This document shows positions 49,551 to 60,915 of a DNA stretch of 64,000 nt, in pieces. Below the pieces are notes generated by a model. That model saw only the letters and a program-made list of their open reading frames with translations. It did not search any database and had not been told where the DNA came from. The translations under genes were made by a program, and so were the position numbers. Source of the stretch: Citrus sinensis (Eukaryota > Streptophyta > Magnoliopsida > Sapindales > Rutaceae); contig NC_068557.1 in the NCBI RefSeq assembly GCF_022201045.2, forward strand, positions 24,839,501 to 24,903,500, read 5' to 3'. Each line of letters begins with the position of its first letter. The stretch's first letter is position 1.

Positions 49551-49660
49551 AAGAAAAACCTTACTCTCCTAAAGGGAGGAATCCCATCAAGTGAAGTGAG
49601 TATATTAATTGTAAGAGTAACTCGAAAGTTCATTTGGGAGAGCAACAGACGACGGTTTAA

Positions 49661-50330
49661 CTATCTATTGCGAATGGACCGATGGGGATGAAGGGAAGGC
49701 TTGAGAAGGAGTTGGACCGCCAGCATGGAATCAGACTCTGACCAAAATTTGAACCAACCCCTATCAAAAGCGTTATCAATAATTAGAATGACAGCCATTA
49801 CTTCAGCAAAGAAAGCTGTATTGTGTCCTAATGGAGTACCAAAACCACCAACAAATCCCCCTGAAGAATCTCTAAAAACAGTAACCACAAGCAGCTAAAC
49901 CCGAATTGCTCCCAGAGAGGCCATCCGAATTAGCGACGATCCAGCCATATGAAGAAGTGGCGTCCATGTCAAAATAATAGATTTGGGAGCTTTACCAAGT
50001 AGACCAGCAACTCCAAGTTGGCGCAAAAGATCCCTATCTTTGCCGAAAACACCTGAGCACAAGAAACCAAAGATAAGTTAAATAGCCGAGGACTGAACGG
50101 GTTATCAAGATTGCATCGCCAAAAAATAGAATTGAGTAATTCGTATGCAAAGAGGTTTCAAACTTTTTGGCAAGCCACTGGCCAAATAGAATTTAAAAAT
50201 GAGCAATTAAGGCACACAAGATCAGCACGATCGAGGAAAGAAGGACCGTCACAAAGGCTGCAACATCAAACCATCGTAATTCTCTCTCAATCTCAGATTG
50301 TCATTGTTGGGTAGCCCGTTCTGGATATTG
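49661..50330 (-). pseudogene. LINE-type retrotransposon relic, RNase H region
   Basis: On the minus strand, 49888-49661 encodes FRDSSGGFVGGFGTPLG, then AFFAEVMAVILIIDNAF and FWSESDSMLAVQLLL, the RNase H fold attached to plant non-LTR reverse transcriptases. Just upstream, another frame reads YGWIVANSDGLSGSNSGLAACG, the first strand of the same fold, so a frameshift separates the two. Still further upstream (to about 50330) broken Cys/Trp-containing stretches suggest the zinc-binding linker. The relic has frameshifts and stops and is inactive. Confidence 0.7.
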
Positions 50331-51057
50331 ACGGATGCAGCTTCAAGAAATTTTAGAACTTGAAGAGCCGGTACTACTAAATTGAGCTTAGGCTATTACC
50401 TATAAATGCAAGAGGGTGATTAGCAATTTTGTAGGCAGCTCAAACTAGATATTAAAATAATTAAGCAGCAAAAATATGGAGCTGGCAAATGAAAGGAAGA
50501 TATTAAAATAATTAGAAATTTTGAAGGAGGAGCATCGTAATTTGCCATGTTCAAGAAGGTGATCGAATTGCTTTAAACTGTTGTGAAGATGAAATGAAAT
50601 GAAGTTATAAGGCTGTTGTTACGCAGTTAATTGCTGTCTAGTAATTAGTAGACTGTATGCATGTTTTTTATTGAAGTATATTAATAATGGAATGAAATTC
50701 TGATCTTTATTTACTATTTTGTGTTGATCACTTAACTTTTATATACGACGTGTTCCTGTAATGCTGGTAAAGCAGACAAATGAACGTAAGATACACATAA
50801 TTAGAAGACTTAATTAGATAATGGAACTAAGTAAGATACAAATAATTAGAAGACTTAAACAACAGAAATAAGTAACAATAAGATACTGATAATTATAAGA
50901 CTTAAACAACAGCGGAACTAAAGAAGAATTTGCTATTAAGGATGAATGTATCTATCTTTAAGCGAACTGTTAATTGTAGACTTGTAGTGACAAATCTCCT
51001 AAATTTATTCAGAGGATTTTCACTACTTTAATTCATCTCAGGTTTTGGAGAAAAGTG
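50331..51057. other. Spacer left of the hAT element
   Basis: AT-rich; a loosely repeated AGATAC(A/T)(C/A)ATAATTAGAAGACTTAA segment occurs three times near 50789-50905. No gene seen. Confidence 0.45.
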
Positions 51058-51835
51058 CAAGTATGCAGGGGCGTAGCTTAGCATAGGACCTGCCCCAGCT
51101 GGTTTTTAAATTTGTTTTTTATGGTTATCTTTAAAATATATATTTTATTTGTTATTTGTAAAAATGTCCTAGGTGAACTGCGAAATTCTAAAAGTGTCAC
51201 ATGTACTTTTAAAAAAAATTTCATGATGCCCTTAACTTAAATGTCTAATTCTAAATAATTTGATTAGCTATTATAATTTCATGAAAATTAATAAAGACAA
51301 CAAGAGAACCGCCTTTATCAAATGAAATGCATTAAAAAAATCAATTAAAACAAATAAAATCTAAACTTTACTCTTTTCTTTCTTCTCTTCCATAGAATAA
51401 AATGTGGACTCCATAGCAGATTAGGTGATTAGCAGTGCGCGTCACCGTGTGCGTGGATTTCTTCTCACTTTTCTTCATTTGTATGGTATGATATTTTAAA
51501 ATTGTAAGTTTATTAATTCCTATTTTTTATTATTTCATTTTTTTATTTTAAAATCCCTAATTTATTATATACTCATGTTTGATTTTTGTGTTGCCATATA
51601 TGAATATTTTTGCCATTATTAAAAGATTTAAGAACAAATTAAGTGATTAAGATCGATACATTGTACACTAAATTTGTAATCAAGATCCATATATTTTGTC
51701 TAACTCTGTAAACTGTAATTTTCATGTATATTCTTTTTATTTATGCTGAAAATTTTCTTTGAACAATAAATATCATAATTTTCTTTGAACAATAAATATC
51801 ATACTTATTCAATAAATATATTTCTTTGAACAATC

Positions 51836-53102
51836 ATGGATAAATATTTAAGAAAGAATTCAGCAATTGCAACCTCATTAGGAAAAATGAGTGGCAATTC
51901 ACAAGAAAAAGTCAGACTTAATTTGCATGATCTTCCAAGGGATCCCGATTTACAAACGGCAATTTCAAAGTTAGATCCTAATATTCAAGACGAAGTTTGG
52001 AGAGCATACTTGCAAACGGGTCCTTTTCAAGCTCAGAGCCATGATTTTCCTACTAGGTCGTTAGGAGAAAAGTCACGATGTTTTGTCTGGAGTTGGCTCA
52101 ATAATTATCCTAATTGGTTAGAATAGAGCATGGTAAAGGATGCAGCTTTTTGTTTTTACTATTATGTTTTTTAGAGAAGAAAATAGTAGTCAAGGGGGTA
52201 GTCCATGCTTTACCGATGAAGGGTTTAGAAATTGGAAGAAAAAAGAAATGTTGGGACAATATGTTGGTGGTATAAATAGTGCTCATAACATAGCGAGGCG
52301 TCATTGTGAATCGTTGATCAATCAGAAGGCACATGTTGCTACATTTTTCTTTAACCATTCTAAAAAAATTCAAAGGGAGTATTGAGTTTGTTTAATTGTT
52401 GTAATTGATTGCATTCGATTTCTTTTGAGACAATGTCATGCATGCCCTGGTAATAATAAATCTCAAAGTTCAAACAATAGAGGAAACTTTCTTGAGCTTC
52501 TATGATTTCTTGTTGATCGCAATGAGGAAATTAAAAGTGTTATTTTCAACAATGCTCTAGCAAATCTCCAAATGACATCCCTTGATATTCAGCAACAAAT
52601 TGTAAATGTTTGTTCAGATGAAACCTCTAGAGCTATCATTCAAGAAATTAGTGACTCTTTATTTTCTGCTATGATTTATGAGGCTGGTGACATATCCACA
52701 AAAGAGCAAATGGCAATTATGTTGCGTTACGTGGATAAAACAAGACATGTAGTTGAGTGTTTTATTGGTACTGAACATGTTATTGATACCAAAGCTATCT
52801 CTCTTAAACCATCACTTGACACACTATTTGCTAGACATGGATTAAGCATGTCTAGGTTGCATGGGCAAGGATATGGTGGAGCTAGTAACATGCAAGGCGA
52901 ACTTAATGGCTTGAAACTACTCATTCTGAAAGAGAATAAATTTGCTTATTAAATTCATTGTTTTGCCCATCAATTATAGTTGGCCCTTGTTTCTATGGCA
53001 AAAAAGCACCAACAAGTTAACGATCTATTCAATTTAGTTGCTAAAGTTATTAACATTAATGCAGCATCATCTAAGCGATCTGATATTTTTAGAGAGAAGT
53101 AT
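51836..53102 (+). pseudogene. hAT transposase, N-terminal part (broken)
   Basis: Begins at ATG 51836 (MDKYLRKNSA). It carries the TTF-type domain signature: AYLQTGPFQAQSHDFPTRSL, then SRCFVWSWLNNYPNWLE. A TAG at 52124-52126 interrupts it where the family has Tyr. The frame resumes with KDAAFCFYYYVF, then shifts to REENSSQGGSPCFTDEGFRNW. A further stop follows near 52383. From about 52440 the frame continues through FLELL, NNALANLQMTSLDIQQQIVN and the catalytic-core part (SDETSRAIIQEISDSLFSAM; SLDTLFARHGLSMSRLHGQG; FAH after another stop at 52950), ending at REKY where the first LTR is inserted. At least three nonsense changes and one frameshift are present. Confidence 0.85.
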
Positions 53103-55890
53103 TGATAACTCTAAGAAATGAGAGTTATCATAGCACTTTTAGACTTAAATTAATATTACTTAGAGAGTAAATGATGTGTTTCTATTGTATTTTTATTACA
53201 TTTTGCATAAATATTCATTTTAGTTTAGTCTTAATGAGTTTTGTTTAATTTAAAGTAATTCGTGCTTAAATTGTGTGCATAATTGTAGGTTTCCAGAAGC
53301 TTATAATTCATGGAAGGAATATTGATGCAATAGGCTTGCAAAAATAAGGAAAGAACATGGCTACAAAAGAGTTGAAACAAATCTGGAACAATGCAATTGC
53401 TGTAGATATTGTTGTAGCAACCATTGCTGTAGTCGTTGCTGTAGCAATCCTGGAACAACGACAGAGAAAATTTCATGCGGAATACCTGCAGAATTGCGAT
53501 CTGCAGTTTTTTAATCTGACTTATGTGCGCCCTAGGCTTCTGTTTACCCTAATTTCAACTATAAAAGAAGCACATATCATAAGGATTAGGGAAAGCCATC
53601 ACCCAAGGAGAAAAACACAAAGAAACAAAAGAAAAATAAGATTCAAGAGAGAGATTAAGGGCTGCACAAGAGGAGAATTTGCATAAATCAATTGGGACCT
53701 CAATCCTTCTTATTCTTCTCTTGTTTTCTCGTTTTCTATTTATTTATGGGGATGTGTTTCATGTCTGAAACTTTGTTCTTTATTTTTTTTTATAAACCAT
53801 GAACTAAATTTATTTGTAGTTGAGTGATAAATAATCTTGATGGTTTATTGACTAGAAATATGTGTTGTTACATGTTTGCTGTAGCAGTTTATTTTGATAG
53901 TATTTATTTTATTCGTTATTTTGGTTGATCGCCCATTTAATGATACTAGCTAATGAAGAGCCGCAAAATGACCTATCTTAATGGAACATATCAGAACAAT
54001 ACTTGATCTTAAATTGAGTTTCCCAAATTGAGTTTTACTTGAGTCCCAAAAGGGCCATGCTTGATTTAAGATTAGTGATGAACTAGATGTTGTGCAAATT
54101 TTAATGTATTCGCAAGCGCACGAATCTATTGTAGTATAGACCAATGGTGACGAGTGTCGATCCCACGAGCAGGTGGATTTTAATTATATGTAGAATTAAT
54201 TTTGTAAATGGGTGGTTAGAATTGTGGTGGAAGTGATTTAAATTATCCTAAAATTGGAATTGAAATGACAATAATAAATTCTAAAATTGAAATTGCAATG
54301 GCGAGAATAACTTGAAGATAATTCTATTGAAATGACGTACTTGGGTATTCGGATCCGTATCAACATGCATCATGGGCTAAATAATCTGTATTAATGCCAA
54401 TTAAATCATGAGGGGGGAATCCACACCTCATGAACCACGCTCTAATCAATATGGTGCTAAGGGCTTATCGTGCCAAATAATAATAACCTTGTACTAGAGG
54501 GCCGGTGAAACCAAGACGGTACTAGACAAGATTAGTATTATTTGTCGACGAGAAGTCAAAACATCCACAAAAACTAGAGGGGAAGAGAAAATAAATTTAC
54601 CAAATTAAGCCCATGACACATGTTGGGACTTCACCTTCAACCCAAGCTTGAAAGAAAATTAGCCACTCATAATTGAACTAGGGGCAAAATGAAAATTTAT
54701 TAAAATACAAAGAAAATACAAGATGGAGAGGGAATTACAGAAAACAGAGTCCAAAAATGGATTCAGAGCTATCAAATTAGGGGGGAGGCCCCCTTTTTAT
54801 AGATACATGGAGTAAATTATGACCATCGGATTAAAAACAGTTTGGACGCTCAAGATTGCGCCACGTCATCAGTCAACAGTCCACAGTTTGACCACGCGGA
54901 TGAACAGTAACACGGTTTTGACCTGGATGAACAGTAATGCGGTTTGGTTGAAAATAATCCTGTGTGATGCATGCACCGTACGCGAGATTTTTCGTCCACT
55001 GATATGCTGCCACGTCACCATCAACAGTACATAAGAATTTTAGTCCAACAGGATCGTGACACCTTATCAGTCAATGCCACATCATCGGTCAATGCCACGT
55101 ATACGTGAATAGTACCGTACATGTGAATAGTGCCATTTTTCCTTTTATGCTCCTCCTAAGGTTTTCGACCGTCCTGAGTTCAAAAGTGATGTCCGTTTTG
55201 CCGTCTGATCTCTCCTTTATTGTGAAATGACTATAATGCCCCTAAAATACATAAATTACTTAATTAAAATAAAACACACGTAATTAAATCACAAGAATGT
55301 TAAAAACATAAAAGTAAAGGTTGTTAGTAAGACTTGAAATGTAAAATGATGGTTTTCTCCTTTATAAATATGCATTTTCTAACACTCAACACTAGACATA
55401 AGGATTCACCTTGTAGGGTAAATAGAACCTAAGCGTGTAATACTATATCTTATGTTGGCATAACAGCTGATCACTATTAGGTTGCATATAGATATAAGAT
55501 ATCCAACATGCGACGGCTGATGATACATAAAGATTCTGCCCAGTGCTATAGCAGATCTGCAGTAACCGAGCCAAACATTAAAAAAATAGTCAATACCATT
55601 AAGAGAGTTTATTCACTCAACTACTATATATTCCTATTAGTTTTATCCTTGAGTTTGACGTGATAATTTACTTTGTTACATTTTATTTATTGCATTTTTA
55701 TTTTAATTAGTAAATTAGTTTCGTCAATTGTTTATCTTAATTTAGACACAAAATCTGCATTGTTAAGATTGTTGTAGCAAGTCTAATAATATCAATCCCT
55801 GTGGAGACGATCTTGAATACTCATCACTTTATTACTTGTTGTGTACACTTGCACATTGACACCAATAGCATTAGTATTTATACACCAACA
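53103..55890 (+). mobile_element. Solo-LTR-like insertion 1 (interrupts hAT transposase)
   Basis: Starts TGATAACTCT and ends ACACCAACA (TG...CA), flanked by the exact 5-bp duplication AGTAT (53098-53102 and 55891-55895). A TATA-like CTATAAAAG at about 53559-53567 gives plus orientation. No gag-pol frame exists. Without the nested element at 54088-55391 and its duplicate it is about 1.48 kb, a plausible solo LTR. Its first 28 bp fold as a 10-bp perfect hairpin (TGATAACTCT ... AGAGTTATCA). Removing it and one target copy rejoins the transposase frame as REKY|AIVVIEALKKGELESG. Confidence 0.85.
54088..55391 (-). mobile_element. Solo-LTR-like insertion 2 (nested in insertion 1)
   Basis: Starts TGTTGTGCAA and ends CACTCAACA on the plus strand, with 5-bp inverted ends TGTTG/CAACA. 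It is flanked by exact CTAGA duplications (54083-54087 and 55392-55396). The minus strand has a TATA-like CTATAAAAAGGGGG at about 54788-54801, so the LTR is in reverse orientation. It is 1,304 bp with no coding frames. It contains repeated GTGAATAGT/GAACAGTA motifs around 54900-55130. Confidence 0.85.
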
Positions 55891-56764
55891 AGTATGCTAT
55901 TGTAGTTATTGAAGCACTTAAAAAGGGCGAGCTTGAAAGTGGACAAGGTATGAATCAAAAGATTACTTTAAAGCATTCTAGCGACACATAGCGGAGCTCA
56001 CATTATAGTACATTAATAAACAATATTACCATGTTCTCATCCATAATTGATGTGCTTGAGATTATTGCAAATGATACATCAAATTTTGCGCAAACATTGG
56101 GAGCAAATTCAACCTTAAAGTTCATGCAAACATTTGATTTTGTGTTTACTATATAAATTGATGAAAAATATTCTTGGTTTTGCAAATGAATTGTCACAAG
56201 CAATACAAAGAAAAGATCAAGATGTTGTAAATTCCATGAAATTAGTTAGCATTTGCAAACTAGGTCTACAAAGGATGAAGGAACACGAATGGAATTCTTT
56301 ACTTAGTCAAGTTTCTTCATTTTGTGAGAAGCATTTTATTAGTGTTACTATCATGGAAAATATGTTTCTAACTCCTGGAAGATTAAGGCGTAGAGCTCAA
56401 GAGATCACAAACATTCATCATTATCGCATTGACCTATATGATACTATTTTGGATATGCAACTTCAAGAGTTAAATAATCATTTTAATGAGGTAAACACCG
56501 AATTACTTATTTGCTTGGCTTGTTTATGTCGAAAAGATTCATTTGCAGTTTTCAATAAATAAAAGTTATTGTGCCTTGCTCAACTTTATCCAAAAGATTT
56601 TTCTCTAGTTGATCTCAAGGCACTAGATACTCAACTTGATGTTTACATAACATATATGCAGTCTAGTGTTGAGTTTTCAGGATTAAATGGGATTAGTGAT
56701 CTTGCACAAAAAATGGTTGAGACTAACAAGCACAAGGTGTTTTCATTGGTCTATTTATTAGTCA
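55891..56764 (+). pseudogene. hAT transposase, middle part (broken)
   Basis: Continues the transposase from AIVVIEALKKGELESG through ITLKHS and SSIIDVLEIIANDTSNFAQT. After a stop near 56153 it continues through LMKNILGFANELSQAIQRKD, QDVVNSMKLVSICKLGLQRM, the RRRAQEITNIHHYRIDLYDT segment and the helix before the dimerisation domain (LNNHFNEVNTELLICLACL). Another stop lies near 56560. The last 16 residues of the open frame ending at 56814 belong to the next LTR, not to the transposase; the true segment ends at SLVYLLV. Confidence 0.85.
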
Positions 56765-57718
56765 TGTTAAGTCCATTATTTATAGAGTTGGCATCTTATG
56801 GTAAGTTTAGTTAAATTGAAATTTTATTTATTGCATATCTTGTAATAAGGATTAATTTATTAATTCCCTATTTTAGTGAGATTCTAATTTATTAGGAATA
56901 TTTGTTTCCTAATTTAATTAGATGTCTAATTTAGAAAGTCTATTAATGATAAGATTCTATAATTGGCGCAGGAGATATATTTAGAGTAAGAAGTTTGTTC
57001 AAACAGGAAGTTCATTAAATGTTCTAGATATTTCTTGGGAGATAAGGCAAGAAGATCATATTTATTCCTTATTTGGAAAGAATCCAAGTCTTTTAAGACT
57101 TGCTATTTTGATGAAACCCTAGTGCCTATATAAAGAGAGGTATTTTACAATTGAAGGCACACACAAGACATAGCATAAAGTAGAGAAGCAAATTTTGGCC
57201 TCCTTCCTAAAGAATCCAGATTTGACATATAATGTTGTGTTGTTTTATTTATTTATCTTCTTTTCATATCTATGGAGAGTCTATATGGACCTTGAATCAC
57301 TAGACGTTGAAGAATTAAAGAATTGTTATTGATCACTTTGCGGAGTGCCTTGAGGATTGTGGATTAAGAGGGGTAGCAATTATTCAAGAGAAGCAGATTC
57401 AGTCTAAGGTTAAGTAAGCTGTATGGTGATAAACTGTAAGTGAGAGTCTTAAGTTTGGTAAAACCATAGGTTATAACATCTCAACTTAGTAGATTGCTTT
57501 TCATCTAGGCGTGGCCTCATGGATATAGGATTGATTAATTTGAATCACGTAAAAATTTTCGTGTCATTTATTTTCTGCAATTTATTGTGTTTTTAGAAAA
57601 TTAATATTTTATGCAGATGAACAGTAACCGTGAACAATATTTCCAAAAATTAATTAAGTTGTTAATTTTTTGTTTTTAATTGCCTACATCTATTTATAAT
57701 AGATTTAAATTCCTTTCA
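56765..57718 (+). mobile_element. Solo-LTR-like insertion 3 (interrupts hAT dimerisation domain)
   Basis: Starts TGTTAAGTCC and ends TTCCTTTCA (TG...CA), flanked by exact AGTCA duplications (56760-56764 and 57719-57723). It is 954 bp with no coding frame. CCTATATAAAGAGAGG at about 57125-57140 is a TATA box in plus orientation, and GTGTCATTTATTTTCTGCAA near 57560-57580 is typical of Copia LTR 3' regions. Deleting it with one target copy restores LVYLLV|TLALLLPVATA, a hallmark hAT block, which fixes the boundaries. Confidence 0.85.
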
Positions 57719-57914
57719 AGTCACATTAGCATTACTTTTACCAGTCGCCACTGCCATTGTTGAAAGAGTTTTTTCAACTATGAATTATGTGAAGAATCGA
57801 CTATGAAGTCGAATGGGAGATGAATGGTTGAATAATAACCTAGTTGTGTACATTAAAAAAGATGTCTTTGATTGTATTAATAATAAACTATTTTACAACA
57901 TTTTCAACACATGA
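57719..57914 (+). pseudogene. hAT transposase, C-terminal dimerisation end (broken)
   Basis: Reads TLALLLPVATAIVERVFSTM, then NYVKNRL, a TGA where Arg (CGA) would be expected, and SRMGDEWLNNNLVVYIKKD to a stop at 57912-57914. The block PVATA-x-VER-x-FS is the conserved hAT C-terminal dimerisation motif. Confidence 0.88.
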
Positions 57915-58081
57915 AATTCCGCCGAAGAATTCTTGATTAGAACAATTGTAATAAGTAAATTTATTATTCATTTATATTATAGTTGTGATTTTATATACGG
58001 TTATCTAAATTTTCAAAATTATATTACATTTTAAATGTGACCCAGCTGAATTAAATTGTTGGTTACGTCCCTGCATGTGTG

Positions 58082-60120
58082 TATGTTTCCTCGATTCATT
58101 TCTTATATATATAGAGTGAAACTGTTATAATACCATGTCTCATGCAATGTATAAATTCAAAAGACTCATCTAATTTTAGCTAAATGTTGTATCAACAGCT
58201 CACCTACTCAACTCTATAGTTGGCCATGCACACACATATTTATATATATAATCTCCCGTCAGTGAATCTTGTTTACATTAATTTAATTTTCAATCATTTA
58301 TTAAGCTAATTACTATAGATTAATCAATAATTGTTATAAAAAAATTATGTTCAATTATTTGGTGAACATAAGTACACTATCATGCGCATAAAATATTTGA
58401 TTATATGATAATATATGAAGAAACTAGATTGGTTGATCAACCGCACCTTCTCTTCTTAATGATTGGCTATTTATTTCTTATCAAATTTGGTTTAATGTGT
58501 AAAGACCAATGAAAGATTGTGAGCAATATCATTAAGTTATATTCAAATTTCAAAGTTTTTATATTTGTATGATGTGATCATGCAGGACTTGTGTATGGCC
58601 ATTTTTTCACCAATAGAAAAAAACCCCATAAATTAAATAGATATAAGTGGGACAAAAAGCTTAACACTATAGTCTAGTCTATAATTAAACACAGTAACCA
58701 TTTAACGTGATAAAGATGCATTATATATTATATGAAAATAGTGCTTCCAGATAATTGAAGTGATATTAAGAAGATGAAAGTAATTTCATTTTTATTGACC
58801 ACTTAGTATTTGATTGTAATTTAAACTAGGTCTCTTGAAATGAGATTTAAAAAAAAAAAATTACATGTTTACTGATAGTAGAATCATAGGTATATGGTGA
58901 GACTTATCTTAATATAAATCATTTGAAGCTTAGTTCTAAGATAAATCGGTTTATAAAGAGAAATATATTATACTCCTTTAGCATACATTGAGAGACTTGA
59001 ACTCTCAAAATTAGATAACGCAATGCACGAAGTGATAATTACCATGCAAAAATTTAGTCGTCGAAAAATATTTTTCTTCAAATTCAAAATTATAACAAAA
59101 AAAATAATTAAATTACATTAAAGCATGGAATACGATGAATTTCCAATTGCTTTTGGGCGGTTGTCAACCAAACAATTATTAAAGAGGTGACCAACTTTTT
59201 CTTCTTTTAATTTTCTGGTCAGCCAAACAGATTCGTGAAGAAGCCAATGGGTCAACCAAGGACTTGGCCACACTCCCGGCTTCTGGATGCATATTGAATC
59301 AGCAGCAACGAGGTCAAATTTGAGGGACTAAGCTTAACCCATTTTTCATACTTTGTATCCCATAAAAAAGAAAAAAAAAATCATCAACGAAATTGTCAAT
59401 CACTCCTCCCTCCAAGTCCGAGCCTTAGGCGTTAGGCCATATAGACTTGCCAATTAATAGTTGAAAAAAAAAGGGTAAATTTTGGATTATGAATTGATTA
59501 TTTTTAAATTTTTTTTTTACATTTAAAATTTTTTAATTATTTTTATTTTTATTTTTAAAAAGAAAAAAATGAATTAATATTTTTTTTCGTCTTCTTAATA
59601 AAAATAAGATAAACTATAATTTTTTAAAATACAAAATAATTAAAAAAATCCATTAAGATAATATGAAATTAACCCACTGAAAAACGCGCAATTTGATGCA
59701 AGTATATATATATTGACTGGAAAAAGGCAACGGTTTCAATATTGCAAACATATAATTTCTGTCCTGATCATAATTAATATGTAGTTAATAAATAAATTAT
59801 ATTTTTTTATTCGAATAAATTATATCTTATTAACGTTGGAAGAGAACGAGCCAGTATAATGACAGAAACGGTGACGTAAGAGAAGCAATTGTGGAGCTAG
59901 CTCGATTGGCGGTAGAATCCGTTAGCACTATTTTTTTTTTTTTTTTTACCGTTTTGTCTTCAAATTTACACAAACACGTATATAAAATAATGCAAAGGCG
60001 GCAATAGCATGCAGTGAAAACACAAAACCAACGAGAAAACAGGAACGTGTTTTAATGCTGCAATAATTCAATAAACATAATAAAATAAAATAATTTGCAT
60101 TTTCAATTTCGTTTGCGTCT
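58082..60120. other. AT-rich spacer before the RING-CH gene
   Basis: No gene recognised; A/T tracts only (for example 58851-58860 and 59932-59947). Confidence 0.5.
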
Positions 60121-60122
60121 TC

Positions 60123-60817
60123 TATATTTATTGTCTTGCATTGCAAATTGATTTGAGTTCCTCCTACAAGGAAGACAACAGACACTCAATCTCTTCCTTA
60201 GCTTGAAGAAAATACGATACAATTCCCTTCTTGTAAGTCTCCGCTTTCTTCACCCTGTTTCTTTTGTATCTCTTTTATTCAAATTCCCCTTTTCGTTGCT
60301 TTTTGCCTTTTTTAAGCCTTTGTTTTTTGTTAAAGGTCTCTCTCTTTTACCATCTGGGTTTCTTCCATTAATCTTTTTCCCTTTCTGGGTATTTTCTCTT
60401 TCTTGCTTTTGTTTTGTTTTTTTTTTTTAATTAATTTTTCTTTGTTATTAATTGGGTTGTTTCCATTTCCTGCTAATTGTTCAGATACTTTTGTTTCGTA
60501 TGCAGTTCCTGTGAAAGTCTCTTTTTTCTTTTCTTTCTCAATTTTTTACGCTTCTTTTGTAGCTTTTGTTTCATTTTAAGAGAACTTTACTTAATTCTTC
60601 CCTTTATTTGGCGCAGCTTTTAATTTTATTCTGTAAAAGTTTATGTATTTTGTAGAGCAAATTCCTTGCAAGTTTCAAAAGTTTCTATTAATTGATTTGC
60701 ATTGAGGAGTCAAGTTTCTGAATTTCTCCATTTTTGGCTCTAGAGTGATGGAGGGTTTTCTCCTGAGTATGAATTGTAATTTGTGTTGAATGTACATATA
60801 ATGATATTTATTTTCAG
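60123..60817 (+). promoter_or_regulatory. Promoter and leader intron of the RING-CH gene
   Basis: A TATA-like TATATTTATTG is at 60123. A leader exon probably runs from about 60155 to 60232, where CTTCTTGTAAGTC offers a strong donor. The T-rich stretch to TTTTCAG at 60811-60817 is then a 585-bp intron. The next exon has no ATG before the start at 60916. Confidence 0.55.
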
Positions 60818-60915
60818 GAGTCAAAGTAAAAGCAAAGAGCTTGATCAAGGAGTTTTAGGTTTGGATTTATTGGAATCTAGAGAATTTGAGTATTTCAAGT
60901 GTTGTGAATTTGAAT

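Larger units (their letters stand above)
51066..58073 (+). mobile_element. Dead hAT transposon (Tip100-like, TTF zinc-finger type) with inserted LTRs
   Basis: Ends CAGGGGCGTAGC (51066) and, inverted, CAGGGACGTAAC (58073) are imperfect terminal inverted repeats of the hAT type. Flanks CAAGTATG (51058-51065) and CATGTGTG (58074-58081) agree at 6 of 8 positions, a decayed 8-bp target duplication. Inside, on the plus strand, is a broken transposase of the plant TTF-type zinc finger / ZMYM1-like family. Total length is 7.0 kb, but about 3.75 kb of this is later retrotransposon insertion (53103-55890 and 56765-57718 plus target duplicates), so the original element was about 3.2 kb. Confidence 0.88.

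Noticed and set aside
49701..49898. Plus-strand ORF opposite the LINE relic
   Set aside because: Antisense shadow of the RNase H frame, which carries the recognisable motifs.
53357..53686. 109-residue ORF
   Set aside because: Lies inside the solo-LTR-like insertion 1 and repeats Ala-Val-Ala-Ile from CTGTAG-type motifs; not a gag or pol product.
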